A DNA stretch of 64,000 bases from JAFDBW01 sp963825575 (GCA_963825575.1 CAWGUB010000035.1:1-64000); one strand, 5' to 3'. Shown: positions 1 through 10,535, numbered from the stretch's first letter. Numbers and translations are program-made. Notes: a model not told the origin generated them from the letters alone.

Positions 1-573
1 ATGAAGAACTGCTTCGGGAACATCCCGACAACGATCTACGGGGGTGACGTGCCCGAGGACGAGCCCCTCGAGGTGTCGATGAGCGGTCGTGGCCAGGTGT
101 TCCACCAGGGCTCCCGCCAGCCCGCCCGCATCGCCGCGCCCGAGGTCGACCCGGCCTCGCCCCGTCACGAGGGATACCGGATCCCCCGGGCGGTGGTCGA
201 CATCTGCGCCGCCCGGCCCATCGACCTGGCGATCATCGACGGAATCTCGTCCATGGGGGGCAGCGAGGGCCCGTGGGCCGGCGGCGAGGGCTGCGAGCCG
301 AAGGTGCTGGTGGCCGGCACGAACTGCGTCAACACCGATGCAGTGTCCGCCGCGGTGATGGGCTACGACCCCATGGCCACCCAGGGCACGCCCCCCTTCG
401 ACCTGTGCGACAACCACCTCGAGCTGGCGGAGAAGGTCGGGCTCGGGACCCGGGACCCGAGCCGGATCGAGGTGGCCGGCCTGTCGATCCGCGAGGCCCG
501 CTTCGACTTTGCCCCGATGGTCCGCAGCCGCTACCCGCGGGCCGTGCCGCCCTACCCGAGCAAGCCCGACTGA
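1..573 (+). CDS. DUF362 domain protein, C-terminal part
   Basis: The frame is open from the first base and ends at a TGA at 571-573. The 190 residues visible resemble the C-terminal half of DUF362 proteins: an opening KNCFGNIP segment, then a region around residues 75-135 with DLAIIDGI and CVNTDAVSAAVMGYDP. The family is poorly characterised and is often found with ferredoxin-type domains. The first ATG sits exactly at the window edge and is probably internal, so the gene likely begins outside the window. It lies 58 bases upstream of the flavoprotein gene on the same strand and may share its transcript. The family call is from remembered motifs; the partial status is inference. Confidence 0.6.
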   Translation: MKNCFGNIPTTIYGGDVPEDEPLEVSMSGRGQVFHQGSRQPARIAAPEVDPASPRHEGYRIPRAVVDICAARPIDLAIIDGISSMGGSEGPWAGGEGCEPKVLVAGTNCVNTDAVSAAVMGYDPMATQGTPPFDLCDNHLELAEKVGLGTRDPSRIEVAGLSIREARFDFAPMVRSRYPRAVPPYPSKPD

Positions 574-631
574 CGGCGAGCAGAGCTTCCGGACAAGCGA
601 AGTCTCCGGCAGCGAGGAGAAGAGAGCCGCG

Positions 632-3091
632 ATGGACAACCCGGAACTGCCTCGAACGGCCCGTGTCGTCATCGTTGGCGGGGGCGTCATCGGGTGCTCG
701 GTGGCCTATCACCTGGGTCACCTGAACTGGAGCGACGTCGTCCTGCTGGAGCGCGACCGGCTGACCAGTGGCACCACCTGGCACGCGGCGGGGCTGATGA
801 CCACCTTCGGCTCGACCTCCGAGACCTCGGTCCAGATGCGCATGTACACCCGCGATCTGTACGGGCGCCTCGAGGCGGAAACCGGCCGTGGCACCGGTTT
901 CGAGCCCCTGGGCTTCATCGAGCTGGCCGCGGACCGGGATCGTCTCGAAGAGTATCGGCGGGTCGCGGCCTTCAACCGGATGCTCGGGAACGACGTCGAG
1001 GAGATCGGGCCCGACGAGATCAAGAGGCTCTTCCCCCTGGCACGGGTGGACGACATCCTGGCCGGCTTCTACCTGGAGCAGGACGGGCGCGTGAACCCCG
1101 TGGACGCGACCATGGCCCTGGCCAGGGGCGCCCAGCAGAAGGGCGTGGCTCTCGTCGAGGGCGTTTCGGTCACCGGGGTCACCACCCGGAACGGTCGCGC
1201 CACCGGGGTGACCACCACGAAGGGCTCCATCGAGGCGGAGTTCGTGGTCAATTGTGCCGGTATGTGGGCCCGGCAACTCGGCGCCAGGAACGGCGTGAGC
1301 ATCCCGAACCAGTCGACCGAGCACTACTACCTCATCACCGAGCCCATCGAGGGGATGACCCGACAGCTGCCCATCATCGAGGACCCCTCCTGTCACGGCT
1401 ACTATCGCGAAGAGGGCGGCGGCCTCATGATCGGGCTGTTCGAGCCGGTCTGCGCCCCCTGGAAGGTGGACGGGGTCCCCGCCGACTTCTCCTTTGGTGA
1501 GATCTCGCCGGACTGGGATCGCATGACGCCGTTCCTCGAGACCGCCATGAGCCGGGTCCCCGTCTCACAGGAGGTCGGCCTCCGGAAGTTCTTCTGCGGC
1601 CCGGAGAGCTTCACGCCCGACATGGGCGTGATCTTCGGCGAGGCTCCGGAGATCCAGAACTACTTCGTCATCGCCGGCCTCAACTCCATCGGGATGATCA
1701 CCGGGCCCGGCCTCGGCCGGATCATGGCCCAGTGGATCACCACCGGCGACCCGGGCGCGGATGTCACCGGCATCAACGTGGACCGCTTCCACCCCTATCA
1801 GTGCAACCCGGAATACCGCAGGACGCGGGTCGTCGAGACCCTGGGGCTGGTCTACCGATGCCACTACCCCACCCGCGTGCCCCAGACCGCCCGGGACTGC
1901 AAGCGCTCGCCCTTTCACCACCGCCTGAAGGACCAGCGCGCCTTCTTCACCGACGTGAGCGGCTGGGAGAGCCCGGCCTGGTATGCGCCGGAAGGCCAGG
2001 AGCCGAGGGTCGAGAAGCTCTCCTGGGGACGTCAGAACTGGTTCCCCTGGTGGGAGGCGGAGCACAAAGCCTGCCGCGAGGGCGTCGTCGCCATGGACAT
2101 GTCGTTCATGGGGAAGTTCCTGGTGCAGGGACGCGACGCCGGCCGGGTGCTCGACTACATCTCGGCCAACAGCGTCGACGGCCCGGTGGAGACCATCACC
2201 TACACCCAGTTCCTCAACGAGCGCGGCCGCCTGGAAGCCGACGTGACCGTCACGAAGCAGACGGAAGAGCGCTTCCTCGTGGTGGTCACCGACACCATGC
2301 ACCGCCACGTCGAGGCCTGGGTCAAGCGCCACATCCCCGACGACGCCCACTGCTTCGTCACCGACATCACCGGCGGCATCGGCCAGCTCAACGTGCAGGG
2401 CCCCCGATCGCGAGAGCTCCTGCAGTCCCTCACCTCGGCAGACCTGTCCAACGAGGCGTTCCCCTTCCGCACCGCGCGGGAGATCGACATCGGCTTCGCT
2501 CGGCTCCAGTGCACCCGCATCACCTACGTGGGCGAGCTCGGCTACGAGCTGTGCATTCCCTCCGAGCAGGCGGTGCACGTCTACGATCGCGTGGTCGAGG
2601 CCGGCCGGGGCTTCGGCCTGCGCCACGCGGGCCTGAGGGCGCTCGGCAGCCTGCGCATGGAGAAGGGCTACCGCGACTACGGCCACGACATCGACAACAC
2701 CGACGACCCCTACGAGACCGGTCTCGGGTTCGCCGTGGATCTGACCAGGCCGGACTTCCTGGGCAAGGCCTGCTGCGTGGAGAAGAAGCGCCAGGGGCCG
2801 GCGTACGACCGACGCCTGGTGCAGGTGCTGCTCCAGGACCCCGAGCCGCTCCTCTATCACGCCGAGGTGGTCCACCGAGACGGCAGGGCCGTGGGCTTCA
2901 TCCGGGCGGCGAGTTACGGCTTCACCCTCGGCGGCGCCGTGGGACTCGCCATGATCGAGGCCAAAGAGCCCATCGACAAGGCCTGGCTGGAAGCGGGCGA
3001 GTGGGAGGTCGACATCGCCGGCACGAGGTACCCGGCGGTGGTCTCGCTCAGACCCCTGTACGACCCGAAGATGGAGCGCATCAAGGCGTAG
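632..3091 (+). CDS. Dimethylglycine/sarcosine dehydrogenase-like FAD oxidoreductase with GcvT domain
   Basis: 819 residues, intact. The N-terminus has a Rossmann FAD-binding motif VIVGGGVIGCSVAYHL, followed by a TTWHAAG segment; in dimethylglycine and sarcosine dehydrogenases the His of this segment carries covalent FAD. The N-terminal ~420 residues are a DAO-type oxidoreductase. The C-terminal ~400 residues are GcvT-like (aminomethyltransferase fold, folate binding), with the typical YVGELGYEL and LRMEKGYRDYGHD segments. Such enzymes oxidatively demethylate N-methyl amino acids and pass the one-carbon unit to tetrahydrofolate. The ATG at 632 follows an AGGAG at 615-619; the frame is open further upstream without a site of similar quality. 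The exact substrate cannot be read from sequence. Confidence 0.85.
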   Translation: MDNPELPRTARVVIVGGGVIGCSVAYHLGHLNWSDVVLLERDRLTSGTTWHAAGLMTTFGSTSETSVQMRMYTRDLYGRLEAETGRGTGFEPLGFIELAADRDRLEEYRRVAAFNRMLGNDVEEIGPDEIKRLFPLARVDDILAGFYLEQDGRVNPVDATMALARGAQQKGVALVEGVSVTGVTTRNGRATGVTTTKGSIEAEFVVNCAGMWARQLGARNGVSIPNQSTEHYYLITEPIEGMTRQLPIIEDPSCHGYYREEGGGLMIGLFEPVCAPWKVDGVPADFSFGEISPDWDRMTPFLETAMSRVPVSQEVGLRKFFCGPESFTPDMGVIFGEAPEIQNYFVIAGLNSIGMITGPGLGRIMAQWITTGDPGADVTGINVDRFHPYQCNPEYRRTRVVETLGLVYRCHYPTRVPQTARDCKRSPFHHRLKDQRAFFTDVSGWESPAWYAPEGQEPRVEKLSWGRQNWFPWWEAEHKACREGVVAMDMSFMGKFLVQGRDAGRVLDYISANSVDGPVETITYTQFLNERGRLEADVTVTKQTEERFLVVVTDTMHRHVEAWVKRHIPDDAHCFVTDITGGIGQLNVQGPRSRELLQSLTSADLSNEAFPFRTAREIDIGFARLQCTRITYVGELGYELCIPSEQAVHVYDRVVEAGRGFGLRHAGLRALGSLRMEKGYRDYGHDIDNTDDPYETGLGFAVDLTRPDFLGKACCVEKKRQGPAYDRRLVQVLLQDPEPLLYHAEVVHRDGRAVGFIRAASYGFTLGGAVGLAMIEAKEPIDKAWLEAGEWEVDIAGTRYPAVVSLRPLYDPKMERIKA

Positions 3092-3518
3092 GGAGCTCGC
3101 CGACGTCCCGTCTCGTCGAGCCCGCCTGCGTTCGGGTTCCGCCGATCGTCAACTCCCCCGGTCCTTCGTACGCCAGCGTCCACGGGTCGGTGACGATTCT
3201 CGAGGAGCCCTGGCACCTGGAGCTCCGCGACGCCGACGGCCGCCTCCCGACCCGCACCCACCACCTGATGGTATGAGCACAGTCTCTACCCGCTTCTCTA
3301 CAACCGGCGCACATCGCGCTCGCCCAGTCGACCTCGGCCATGGATTGGTCAGCGCTGGAGCTGGTGACCTTCGGTGCGGAGCCGAAAGAGGCACGCGGGC
3401 TGGTGTGCCTGCCGTCGGACGGCGTCCTCTACGAGGTCGTTTTGGAGAGGGAACACGCGCTCTTTGCCCTCGAGCAGAACCCCCTGGATGGCCGGACCGC
3501 CCTGTCGGTGCGGAGTCG
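3092..3518. other. Gap with no convincing gene; possible degraded coding fragments
   Basis: About 430 GC-rich bases lie between the flavoprotein stop and the NrfD-like stop. The plus-strand frame at 3163-3276 encodes EPWHLELRDADGRLPTRTH, which loosely resembles the N-terminal domain of GH31 glycosidases, but it stops at once. Another plus-strand frame, 3340-3522, gives 60 residues of no recognised family. With the frameshift density of this block, these may be pieces of one broken gene. I cannot assign a function. Confidence 0.2.
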
Positions 3519-4773
3519 CTAGGCGACCGCTCCTTCGTAGGGGAGCTCCTCTAGGGGCGGGTCGTCCTGGAACTCGCCGAGCGAGATCGGGACGGCCACC
3601 TTCAGCATGAGCGTGAAGATCAGGAAGCCGATCGAGAAGATGCCAGCCGCCACGCGAAGCTCCGTGATCGAAGGGGCGTACTGGTAGATCTCCCCCAGCG
3701 GGTCGGGGGTGAAGCCCGGGATGATGAGCCCCATCCCCTTCTCGATGTAGACGCCGGCGTAGATGGCGAGGCACCCGAGATTCAGGGTGATCCAGTTGCG
3801 GCGTGCCGCCGGGATGATGAAGAGGAAGAACGCCGTCAGGTTGAGCGCCACCGCCGACCAGGCGTAGGGTACCAGGGTGCGGTGCTCCCCGAGGCCCTGG
3901 AACCAGTACCTCGTGTAGAGGAGGTGCTCGGTGTCCGAGTAGTACTCCTTGAAGGCCTCCACGCCGTGGAGGAAGAGGTTGAGGAACATCGCGTACGCCA
4001 TCAGCTCGGCGATCTTCCAGATCGCCTCGTCCTGGATCTCGAACCGCGTGAAGCGACGCAGCAGCTGCAGGGCCACGAGGAGGATCGCGGGGCCGGAGCA
4101 GAAGGCCGAGGCGAGGAACTGAGGGGCGAGGATCGACGAGTTCCAGTAGGGGCGCGCGGCGAGGCCGTTGTACAGGAAGGCGGTCACGGTGTGGATCCCG
4201 ATCGCCATCGGGATCGACAGCAGAACGAGGGGAACGACCAGGCGCTTCTCGTACGGCCGGCCCAGGAAGGCCCGGTACAGGATGTGCGTCACGACCACGA
4301 AGTTGACCACGAAGTAGGCGTTCAGAACGACGGAGTCCCAGGCCAGGATCGAGCTCGGCAGGTTGAGGTGGCCCCACGGCGGCACGAGGTGCCAGAAGCG
4401 GTCCGGCCGGCCGATGTCGACCATCACGAACAGCAGGCACATCACGATCGCGCTCACCGCCAGCAGCTCGCCGATGATGACGATCTCCCGAATCGGCTTC
4501 CAGTCGTAGACGTAGGCGGGGATGACCAGCACCACCGCCGCCGCCGCCACGCCCACCAGGAACGTGAAGTTCCCGATGTAGAAGCCCCAGCTCACGGGGT
4601 CCCGCATCGAGGTGAGGATGAGGCCGGTCGAGACCTGTGCGCGCGTAGGCCGCGAGCCCCGAGGCGATCAGCACCACCAGGCCGGCAACCCAGCTCCAGT
4701 AGAGCGCGTTTCCCTGCGTGACGATCCGCACGCTGCCGTGCACGAACCGGTAGAAGCGCCGGGCGAAGCTCAT
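3519..4773 (-). CDS. NrfD/PsrC-type quinone-interacting membrane subunit (one frameshift)
   Basis: The N-terminal ~45 residues (MSFARRFYRFVHGSV..., start at 4773) and the following 362 residues lie in two different frames that join around 4,635-4,645. The frame switch falls in a GCGCGC run within the second transmembrane stretch. The long part contains many hydrophobic helices and VDIGRPDRFWHL, typical of NrfD-family integral membrane proteins that exchange electrons between quinone and a partner iron-sulfur protein. It begins 7 bases after the stop of the ferredoxin-type gene, as expected for a B-C subunit pair in Nrf/Hmc/Dsr-like complexes. Natural splitting is unlikely given similar breaks in neighbouring genes; sequence error is favoured. 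Confidence 0.75.
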
Positions 4774-4780
4774 GGGGTCC

Positions 4781-5685
4781 TCACGTTCCGTAGAAGTAGA
4801 AGAACTTGGGCTGGGTGTTGAGCTCCTGCTTCAGCACCAGCACCCGCTTGTTCTCGATGATGTAGCGGATCTCGCTGTCGGGATCGAGGAGGTTGCCGAA
4901 CTTGCGGGCCCCCACCGGACAGACCTCGACGCAGGCCGGATAGCGACCGTCGCGGACGCGCTGGATGCAGAAGGTGCACTTCTCGACGACCCCCTGCGGC
5001 CGGGGACGGTTCCCGAGCATAGTGCGTGGAGGGGTTGAGCTTCCCCGCGGGAATCGAGGGCTCTCGCCAGTTGAAGCGGCGTGCCCCGTACGGGCAGGCG
5101 GCCATGCAGCAGCGGCACCCGATGCACCAGTCGTAGTCGATCACGACGATGCCGTCCGGATCCGTCCAGGTGGCGCCGGTCGGGCAGGTCTTGACGCAGG
5201 GGGGGTTGCGGCAGTGCTGGCAGGCCACGGGCACGTAGAAGTGACCTTCCTCCGGGACCGTGTCGGGCTCGTAGTAGGGGTCGGCGTGGGTGAAGTCGAT
5301 GCCCTTCTCCTTGTCCATCTGGAGCACGCGAATCCATTGCACCTCGGGGTCTCGGGACTGGTTGTTCTCTTCGACGCACGCGTGGACGCATCGACGGCAG
5401 CCGATGCAGCGGGACAGGTCGAGCGCGTAGCCGAAGAGGACGCCGGGCAGGGCGCCGGTGTCGGACACTCGAACCTCGACGCCGTGCGTCTGCGCGTACT
5501 CGCGCTCCATCTCGTCGAGCGCCTGCCGCAGCCGCTCCTTCGGCATCTCCGTCAGGCGGCGGGGCCCGCACCCGGTCAGGAGAAAGCCCGCGGCGGCGGC
5601 GGCGGCCACCGATGCGAACTGCCGCCGCGAGCACGCCGGGGCGTCCGTCGGAGGGATGGGGCTCGTGCATCGGCAGTCTCTTCAT
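4781..5685 (-). CDS. Tat-exported 4Fe-4S ferredoxin-type subunit (two frameshifts)
   Basis: Reassembled from three frames. It starts at ATG 5685, which overlaps the cytochrome stop as ATGA. A break near 5,625 restores ACSRRQFASVAAAAAAGF, a twin-arginine signal (SRRQF) ending in LTGC. The middle frame has several ferredoxin Cys clusters (CIGCRRCVHAC, CQHCRNPPCVKTC, CIGCRCCMAAC). A second break near 5,020 leads to CTFCIQRVRDGRYPACVEVCP. The architecture matches four-cluster electron-transfer subunits such as NrfC, HmcB, DsrO and PsrB. It would carry electrons between the NrfD-like membrane subunit and the periplasmic cytochrome. Both breaks lie in GC-rich runs. Confidence 0.75.
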
Positions 5686-6222
5686 CGGGCTCCCCCCGGT
5701 CGTGTGGGCCGCCGCGGCGCCGGCTCCGGCGCGAGCGCTTCGAAGCGGGGCGCGTGCGGGTTGTGGCAGTGCGCGCACAGCAGGTACTTCTTGTGTCCGT
5801 TCCAGCTCCCCGTTCGTCGGCCGTGGACGCCCGCCCTCCAGTCGCGCAGCTTCTCGCCGTGGCACTGCCCGCACAGGCGGTACGATTCCTCGAACGGCAC
5901 CCGCTCGCCGCTCGCCAGGTGGAGCCAGTCCCGGTCGGTCGCGTCGTGGCAGTCGAGGCACCAGCGGTGCTCCTCGTCGTGCCGAAGCTCGATCTCGTCG
6001 TGCATCCCGAGCTCTCGACGGGTCCGGTCCACCGGCAGGTCCGCGTGGCACTCCGAGCAGGGGAAGATGCCTTCCGAGAGCGGAGGCGGAGGGACCTCCA
6101 GAACCTCCTCTGCCAGCTCCTGCCGCTCGATGCCCGCGGCTGGCGGCGGACCGGTATCGCTGTCGACCGCAAGGGCGGCCAGCGACCCCGAGAGCATCCA
6201 CCAGTGCGATCAGCCGCTTCAC
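5682..6222 (-). CDS. Periplasmic tetraheme cytochrome c (one frameshift)
   Basis: Four CXXCH heme sites (CSECH, CLDCH, CGQCH, CAHCH) lie in about 170 residues, with His residues between them as possible axial ligands. The N-terminal frame starting at GTG 6222 (KRLIALVDALG) joins the main frame near 6,190 (GSLAALAVDSD), giving a short signal-like hydrophobic stretch. It is the first redox gene of the module and overlaps the Tat ferredoxin gene by four bases. Its likely role is periplasmic electron entry or exit for the NrfD-type complex. The specific partner cannot be told. Confidence 0.75.
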
Positions 6223-6238
6223 CAGTCCCCCTTTCGCC

Positions 6239-6709
6239 TCAGGCGCGGCTCAGCTCGACCACGCGCTGCATCTCGCGCAGCCACATGGCCTGGAGCACCT
6301 GGAGCCGCTGACCGACGATAGCGGCCACGTCTCGGGTGACGGCGTACCCGACCTCGGGCCGCGCCTCGAAATGCTCGAGCATTGCGGCTCGCGGTAGGGC
6401 GAGGATCTCCGATTCCATCGAAGCGGACGCCTTCAGGGTGAAACGGTGGGGGGGGATGAGAGCGGACCAGCCGAAGGCCTCGCCAGGCACCCTCTCTTCG
6501 ATGAGGACGTCTTTCTCGGTCCCTTGAACCCTCATCGGGAGAGAGAGAGCCACACGCCCCGCCTCCAGCACGAAGAGGCTCCCGGCCGAATCGCCCAGGT
6601 TGAAGAGCACCTCTCCGGCGGCGAGCGTCCTTCGCGACCCGAGTCCCTCCACCTCCTCGGCCTGGTCGTCGTCAAGTCCGGCAAGGAGGTGTGGACGTGC
6701 TTTGTCCAT
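6239..6709 (-). CDS. Cyclic-nucleotide-binding-domain protein without DNA-binding domain
   Basis: 156 residues form a CRP/cNMP-binding beta-roll (GEVLFNLGDSAGSLFVLEAGRVAL; PGEAFGWSALIPP) followed by a C-terminal helix. No helix-turn-helix is present, unlike CRP/FNR regulators of ~220 residues. It sits 16 bases upstream of the tetraheme cytochrome gene on the same strand, so it is probably a cytoplasmic sensory or accessory protein of the redox module. The ligand is unknown. Confidence 0.75.
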   Translation of the reverse strand: MDKARPHLLAGLDDDQAEEVEGLGSRRTLAAGEVLFNLGDSAGSLFVLEAGRVALSLPMRVQGTEKDVLIEERVPGEAFGWSALIPPHRFTLKASASMESEILALPRAAMLEHFEARPEVGYAVTRDVAAIVGQRLQVLQAMWLREMQRVVELSRA

Positions 6710-6719
6710 GGTTCCCTCT

Positions 6720-7067
6720 TCAGTTCACGAGCGGTGACGCAGTTCGGCTGTGCAGTGACTTTCCGGTGGGAGTGTGGTGGAAGGACTCGGCCGCGGCCTG
6801 CTCCAACCGGATGTGGCGCTCGATCTGGAGGAGAAGCGTCTCGAGAGGCACGGGACCAGGCGCCGGGACGCCGATTCCGGGGACGTCGGTGTCCGGGGGT
6901 GCGGCAACCTCTTCTCCCGAGACGAAGAAGCGCGGTTGCTCGACGAGGCGCTTCTCGGCGCGGGGAGCGGGTTGTCGTTCTTCTTCACGCGTGGCGGCGG
7001 CGAACAGCGCGGCGGTCACCGCCGTCCCCAGCAGGCTCATGGCCAACAGCATCAAGAACATTTCCAT
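6720..7067 (-). CDS. Small single-pass membrane protein, unknown function
   Basis: 115 residues from ATG 7067, chosen because it follows an AGGAGGAG site, whereas longer versions have no such site. Residues 1-22 are a hydrophobic segment (MEMFLMLLAMSLLG...). The rest is charged and proline-rich, including PAPGPVPLETLLLQIERHIRLEQAAAES. It lies 10 bases upstream of the cNMP-domain gene and is probably the first gene of the minus-strand redox operon. No family recognised. Confidence 0.55.
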   Translation of the reverse strand: MEMFLMLLAMSLLGTAVTAALFAAATREEERQPAPRAEKRLVEQPRFFVSGEEVAAPPDTDVPGIGVPAPGPVPLETLLLQIERHIRLEQAAAESFHHTPTGKSLHSRTASPLVN

Positions 7068-7279
7068 TGCGCTCCTCCTGTTGCCACTGAAGCACTGCAT
7101 TCCCGATGCCAGGCGGCGGCGGAGGCGCAAGTCCCTTGCTGGCAGCAGGGAGCGCGAACGGCCGGGATGGGCCACGCCGGTCTCATGACAGAACGTCAGG
7201 ACGCCCATGCCAGCTTGTCAGGCATTGACGGGGCTGGGTCCGTCTGCCACGATCGACCGGTTTCTCTCGGGCAAAGCAG

Positions 7280-9165
7280 ATGAAGCGGCGTCTGACCAGC
7301 ATGACGGCGGGTCTCGCCGTAGGAATCACCGCGGCGGTGGCCGTGGCCTGCGCGGCCGGGGCCTGGCTGTACTCCAGTCATCATTTCCGCACGCTGATCG
7401 CGAACGAGCGAAGCATGGCCCTGTCGCAGGGCGAGATCATGCGGGCCGCGCTCGAGCACCAGATGATGGAGAACGATCGCACCCTGATCGCGGACATGGT
7501 GCAGAGCTTCGGAAACGAGCCCCGGGTCACGAGCGTGATGCTGCTCGACCGCGAAGGGTCCGTTCGGTACGCGAGCCGGCCGGTCACCGACGCGAGCGAG
7601 CTCGACCTGCGCTCGGAGACCTGTCAGGCCTGCCACCGCCTGCCCCCGGAGCAGCGGGACTCCAGCCGGGTGATCGAGACCGGCGACGGGAGCATCCTGC
7701 GCACGGTCGTTCCCTTCCGCAACCGCAAGGCCTGCCACCAGTGCCACGACCCGCGGCCACACGGTCAACGGCATCATGATCTTCGACCTCGACGCGGGGG
7801 AGATCCACGCGGCCGTGAACCGGGATCTGCGCTGGCTCGTCGGGGGCAGCGGCGGGCTGGCGCTGATCCTGATCGGCCTCATCGCGGTCGTGGTGCGCAC
7901 GTTCGTCCTCCGCAGGCTTCAGCGGTTCGAGACGACCGCCCGGCAGATCGCCGACGGCGATCTCGGCCGAGCGAATGCCGACCGAGGGGTCGGACACCGT
8001 GTCCTGGCTGGCCCGCGAGTTCAACACCATGGCCGATTCGATGACCGGCCTGGTGGGTGAGGTGCGCAGCGAGCGAGAGCGCCTCGAGACCGTCATCAAC
8101 AGCATCGACGACGGGATCGTCGTCCTCGACCCGCGCCGCAACGTGGTCGCTGCGAACGACGCCTTCCTTCAGCGGTCCGGGCGTCTACGGGACCAGATGC
8201 TCGGCTGCGTCGTGCAGCGAGCTCGGCCCCGGGAGTGTGCACTGCCTCCGGGGAGTGCCCGACGCTCAGGCCTGCCTGCGCTCCGGCCAGCGACAGGTGC
8301 GCATCTGCGAGCGGCGAGTCGGTCGACGGCTCCGTCGCGCTGGGAAGAGGTGCACGCTTCGCCGATCCGGGGACCCCAGGGGGAGCTGATCCAGGTGGTG
8401 GAGGTGTGGCGGGACATCACCGACCGACGCGCCGCGGAGGCGCACCTCGCCGAGGCGCACCGGCTGGCCTCGCTGGGCCAGCTCGCCTCGGGCTTTTCAC
8501 ACGAGCTGAACACTCCGCTCGGAACCGTGCTCGCCTGTGTGGAAGGGATCCTGCGCGACACACGGGCGGGCGACGGGGACGGATCCGGCGTGGTGCGAGC
8601 GTCGCCGAGAGCGCCCGGATCGCTCGCGAGCAGATCCTCCGCTGCCGGGGCATCACCCAGCACTTCCTCCGCATGTCGCGGGGGCAGGGCTACCGGCGGA
8701 CGTCGTGGACCTGCAGGCCACGCTGCGGGAGGTGACGAGCCTGATCGAGCCCACCGCCCGCGGACCGCGGGGTCCGCATCGAGCTTGGGCCCCTTCTCCC
8801 GAGCCTCCACGTGCGGGCGGACGAGTCCGAGCTCCAGCACGCCCTGATCAACCTCGTGCTCAACGCGGTGCAGGCGTGCGAGCCCGGAGGCTGCGTCAGC
8901 CTGAGCGCCCTGGGTGGCAACCCCATTCGCCTGCGCGTTGTGGACGACGGGTGTGGGATCCCGTCCGAGGATAGCAAGCGCGTCTTCGAACCTTTCGTGA
9001 GCCTGCGCAAGGGCGGCACGGGGCTCGGGCTCTTCCTGTCGCTGAACTTCGTTCGACGCTGGGGCGGCGACATCGCGATCGAGAGCGAGCCCGGGACGGG
9101 GATCGACCTTCGAGGTCAGTCTCCCGAACGAGAGCGGCGCCCTCGGTGTGGAGACCGCCTCGTGA
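7280..9165 (+). CDS. Membrane sensor histidine kinase with CXXCH motifs (many frameshifts)
   Basis: Reconstructed across at least six frame changes (near 7,758, 7,965, 8,215-8,340, 8,590, 8,700 and 8,790). In order: an N-terminal membrane helix; a periplasmic region with CQACH and CHQCH around residues 115-155; a second helix and HAMP-like linker; a PAS-like region (SIDDGIVVLDPRRNVVAAND); HisKA with FSHELNTPLG carrying the phospho-acceptor His; and an ATPase domain with HALINLVLNAVQ, DDGCGIP and GGTGLGLFLS. The final frame ends GVETAS at 9165. Two CXXCH motifs in a sensor domain suggest covalent heme and redox or gas sensing. It faces away from the cytochrome module and is coupled to the response-regulator gene by GTGA. 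Confidence 0.7.
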
Positions 9166-10535
9166 GCGCCAGGGCGTCCTTGCTGCTGGTCGACGACGAT
9201 GCGGCCTTCCGCAGTGTCATGGCCAGGGAGCTGTCCCGACTCGGCTTCGAGGTAGCGACGGCGGAATCCGGCGCCGAGGCCCTCCGTCACGTCGGGGAGG
9301 AGGAGCCCGGCGTCGTTCTGCTCGATCTGCGCCTCCCCGACCAGGACGGCCTCCAGGTCCTCGACGCCATTCGCCGGACGAGCCCGGCCGTCGACGTCAT
9401 CATGCTCACCGGTCACGGCTCGATCGACACCGCCATCGAGTCGATCCGCATGGGGCGCCTTCGACTACATCGCCAAGCCGTGCCCGCTCGACGAGCTCGA
9501 GGTCCGGATCGAGCGTGCCCTCGAGCGCCAGTCGCTCCGGCGTGCGCGCGAGCCTCCTCGAGCGCGGCCTCACGCCGCCTGACGTCGCCGGCTCCTTCAT
9601 CGGGGAGAGCCCTGCCTACCGAAGGCTCCTTCGAGCTCATCGAGCGGGTGGCCGCGAGCGAGTCGACGGTCCTGATCGCGGGCGAGACCGGCACCGGCAA
9701 GGAGATGGTGGCCAAGCTGCTCCACGCGCGCAGCCCCCGGCGCGACCGACCCTTCGTGGTCGTCGAGTGCGCGACGTTGCAGGAGAGCCTCCTCCAGAGC
9801 GAGCTGTTCGGCCACGAGAGGGGAGCGTTCACCGGCGCCGAGCGGGCCAAGGCGGGCCTCTTCGAGGTCGCTGACGGAGGAACGATCTTCCTCGACGAGA
9901 TCGGGGAGATCAGCCAGGCGACCCAGGTCAACCTGCTCCGGGTGCTCGACGCCTCGACCTTCCGGCACGTGGGGGGAACACGCGAGATCAGGGTGGATGT
10001 CCGCGTCCTGGCTGCCACCAATCGCAAGCTGCCCGGCGATGGTCCGGCAGGGGCTCTTCCGGGAGGACCTCTTCTATCGACTGAGCACGATCACCGTCGA
10101 GGTGCCGCCGCTGCGGGAGCGGCCGGAAGACGTCGCCCTGCTGGCCGAGCACTTCGTCGCGCGTCCTGAACGAGCGCTACGGGTGGCGCAAGAGGCTGGG
10201 GACGCGGGCCGTCGAGGTCCTCCGTGGGCACACGAGTGGCCCGGCAACGTCCGTGAGCTCCAGCACGCCATCGAGGCGGCGGTGGTGGTGTGCGACGGCG
10301 ACGGAGATTCTGCCCGAGCACCTGCCGCCCGGCGCTCGGCGCGGCTGGCGCTGCTTCCACCTCGGCGTCCAGGGATGCGGAAGAGCGGCTGCCGACGCTG
10401 CAGGAGATGGAGCGCGAGCACGTCGACCGTGCGCTGCGCTCCACGAGCGGCCACCGGGGCAGGGCCGCCCGGGTCCTGGGGATCAGCGAGCGCAGCCTCT
10501 ACCGGAAGCTCCGCGAGTACGGCCTCGCGGACTGA
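9162..10535 (+). CDS. NtrC-family sigma54-dependent response regulator (several frameshifts)
   Basis: Starts at GTG 9162, overlapping the kinase stop. The receiver domain has LLVDDD and the phospho-acceptor region VLLDLRLPDQDG. A frame change near 9,455 precedes AFDYIAKPCPLDELE. The AAA+ domain has GETGTGKE (Walker A), GAFTGA for sigma54 contact and GGTIFLDEIGE (Walker B). Further breaks occur near 9,625, 10,035, 10,170 and 10,310. The C-terminus ends with a Fis-type HTH (RAARVLGISERSLYRKLREY). It would activate sigma54 promoters on phosphorylation by the preceding heme-motif kinase; the neighbouring cytochrome operon is a plausible target. Confidence 0.75.

Noticed and set aside
329..2875. 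Long minus-strand frames opposite the flavoprotein gene
   Set aside because: They are His/Gly/Val/Asp-rich shadows typical of high-GC coding DNA, with no domain motifs.
3163..3276. GH31 glycosidase gene
   Set aside because: Only about 20 residues look similar, followed at once by a stop; too little to call.
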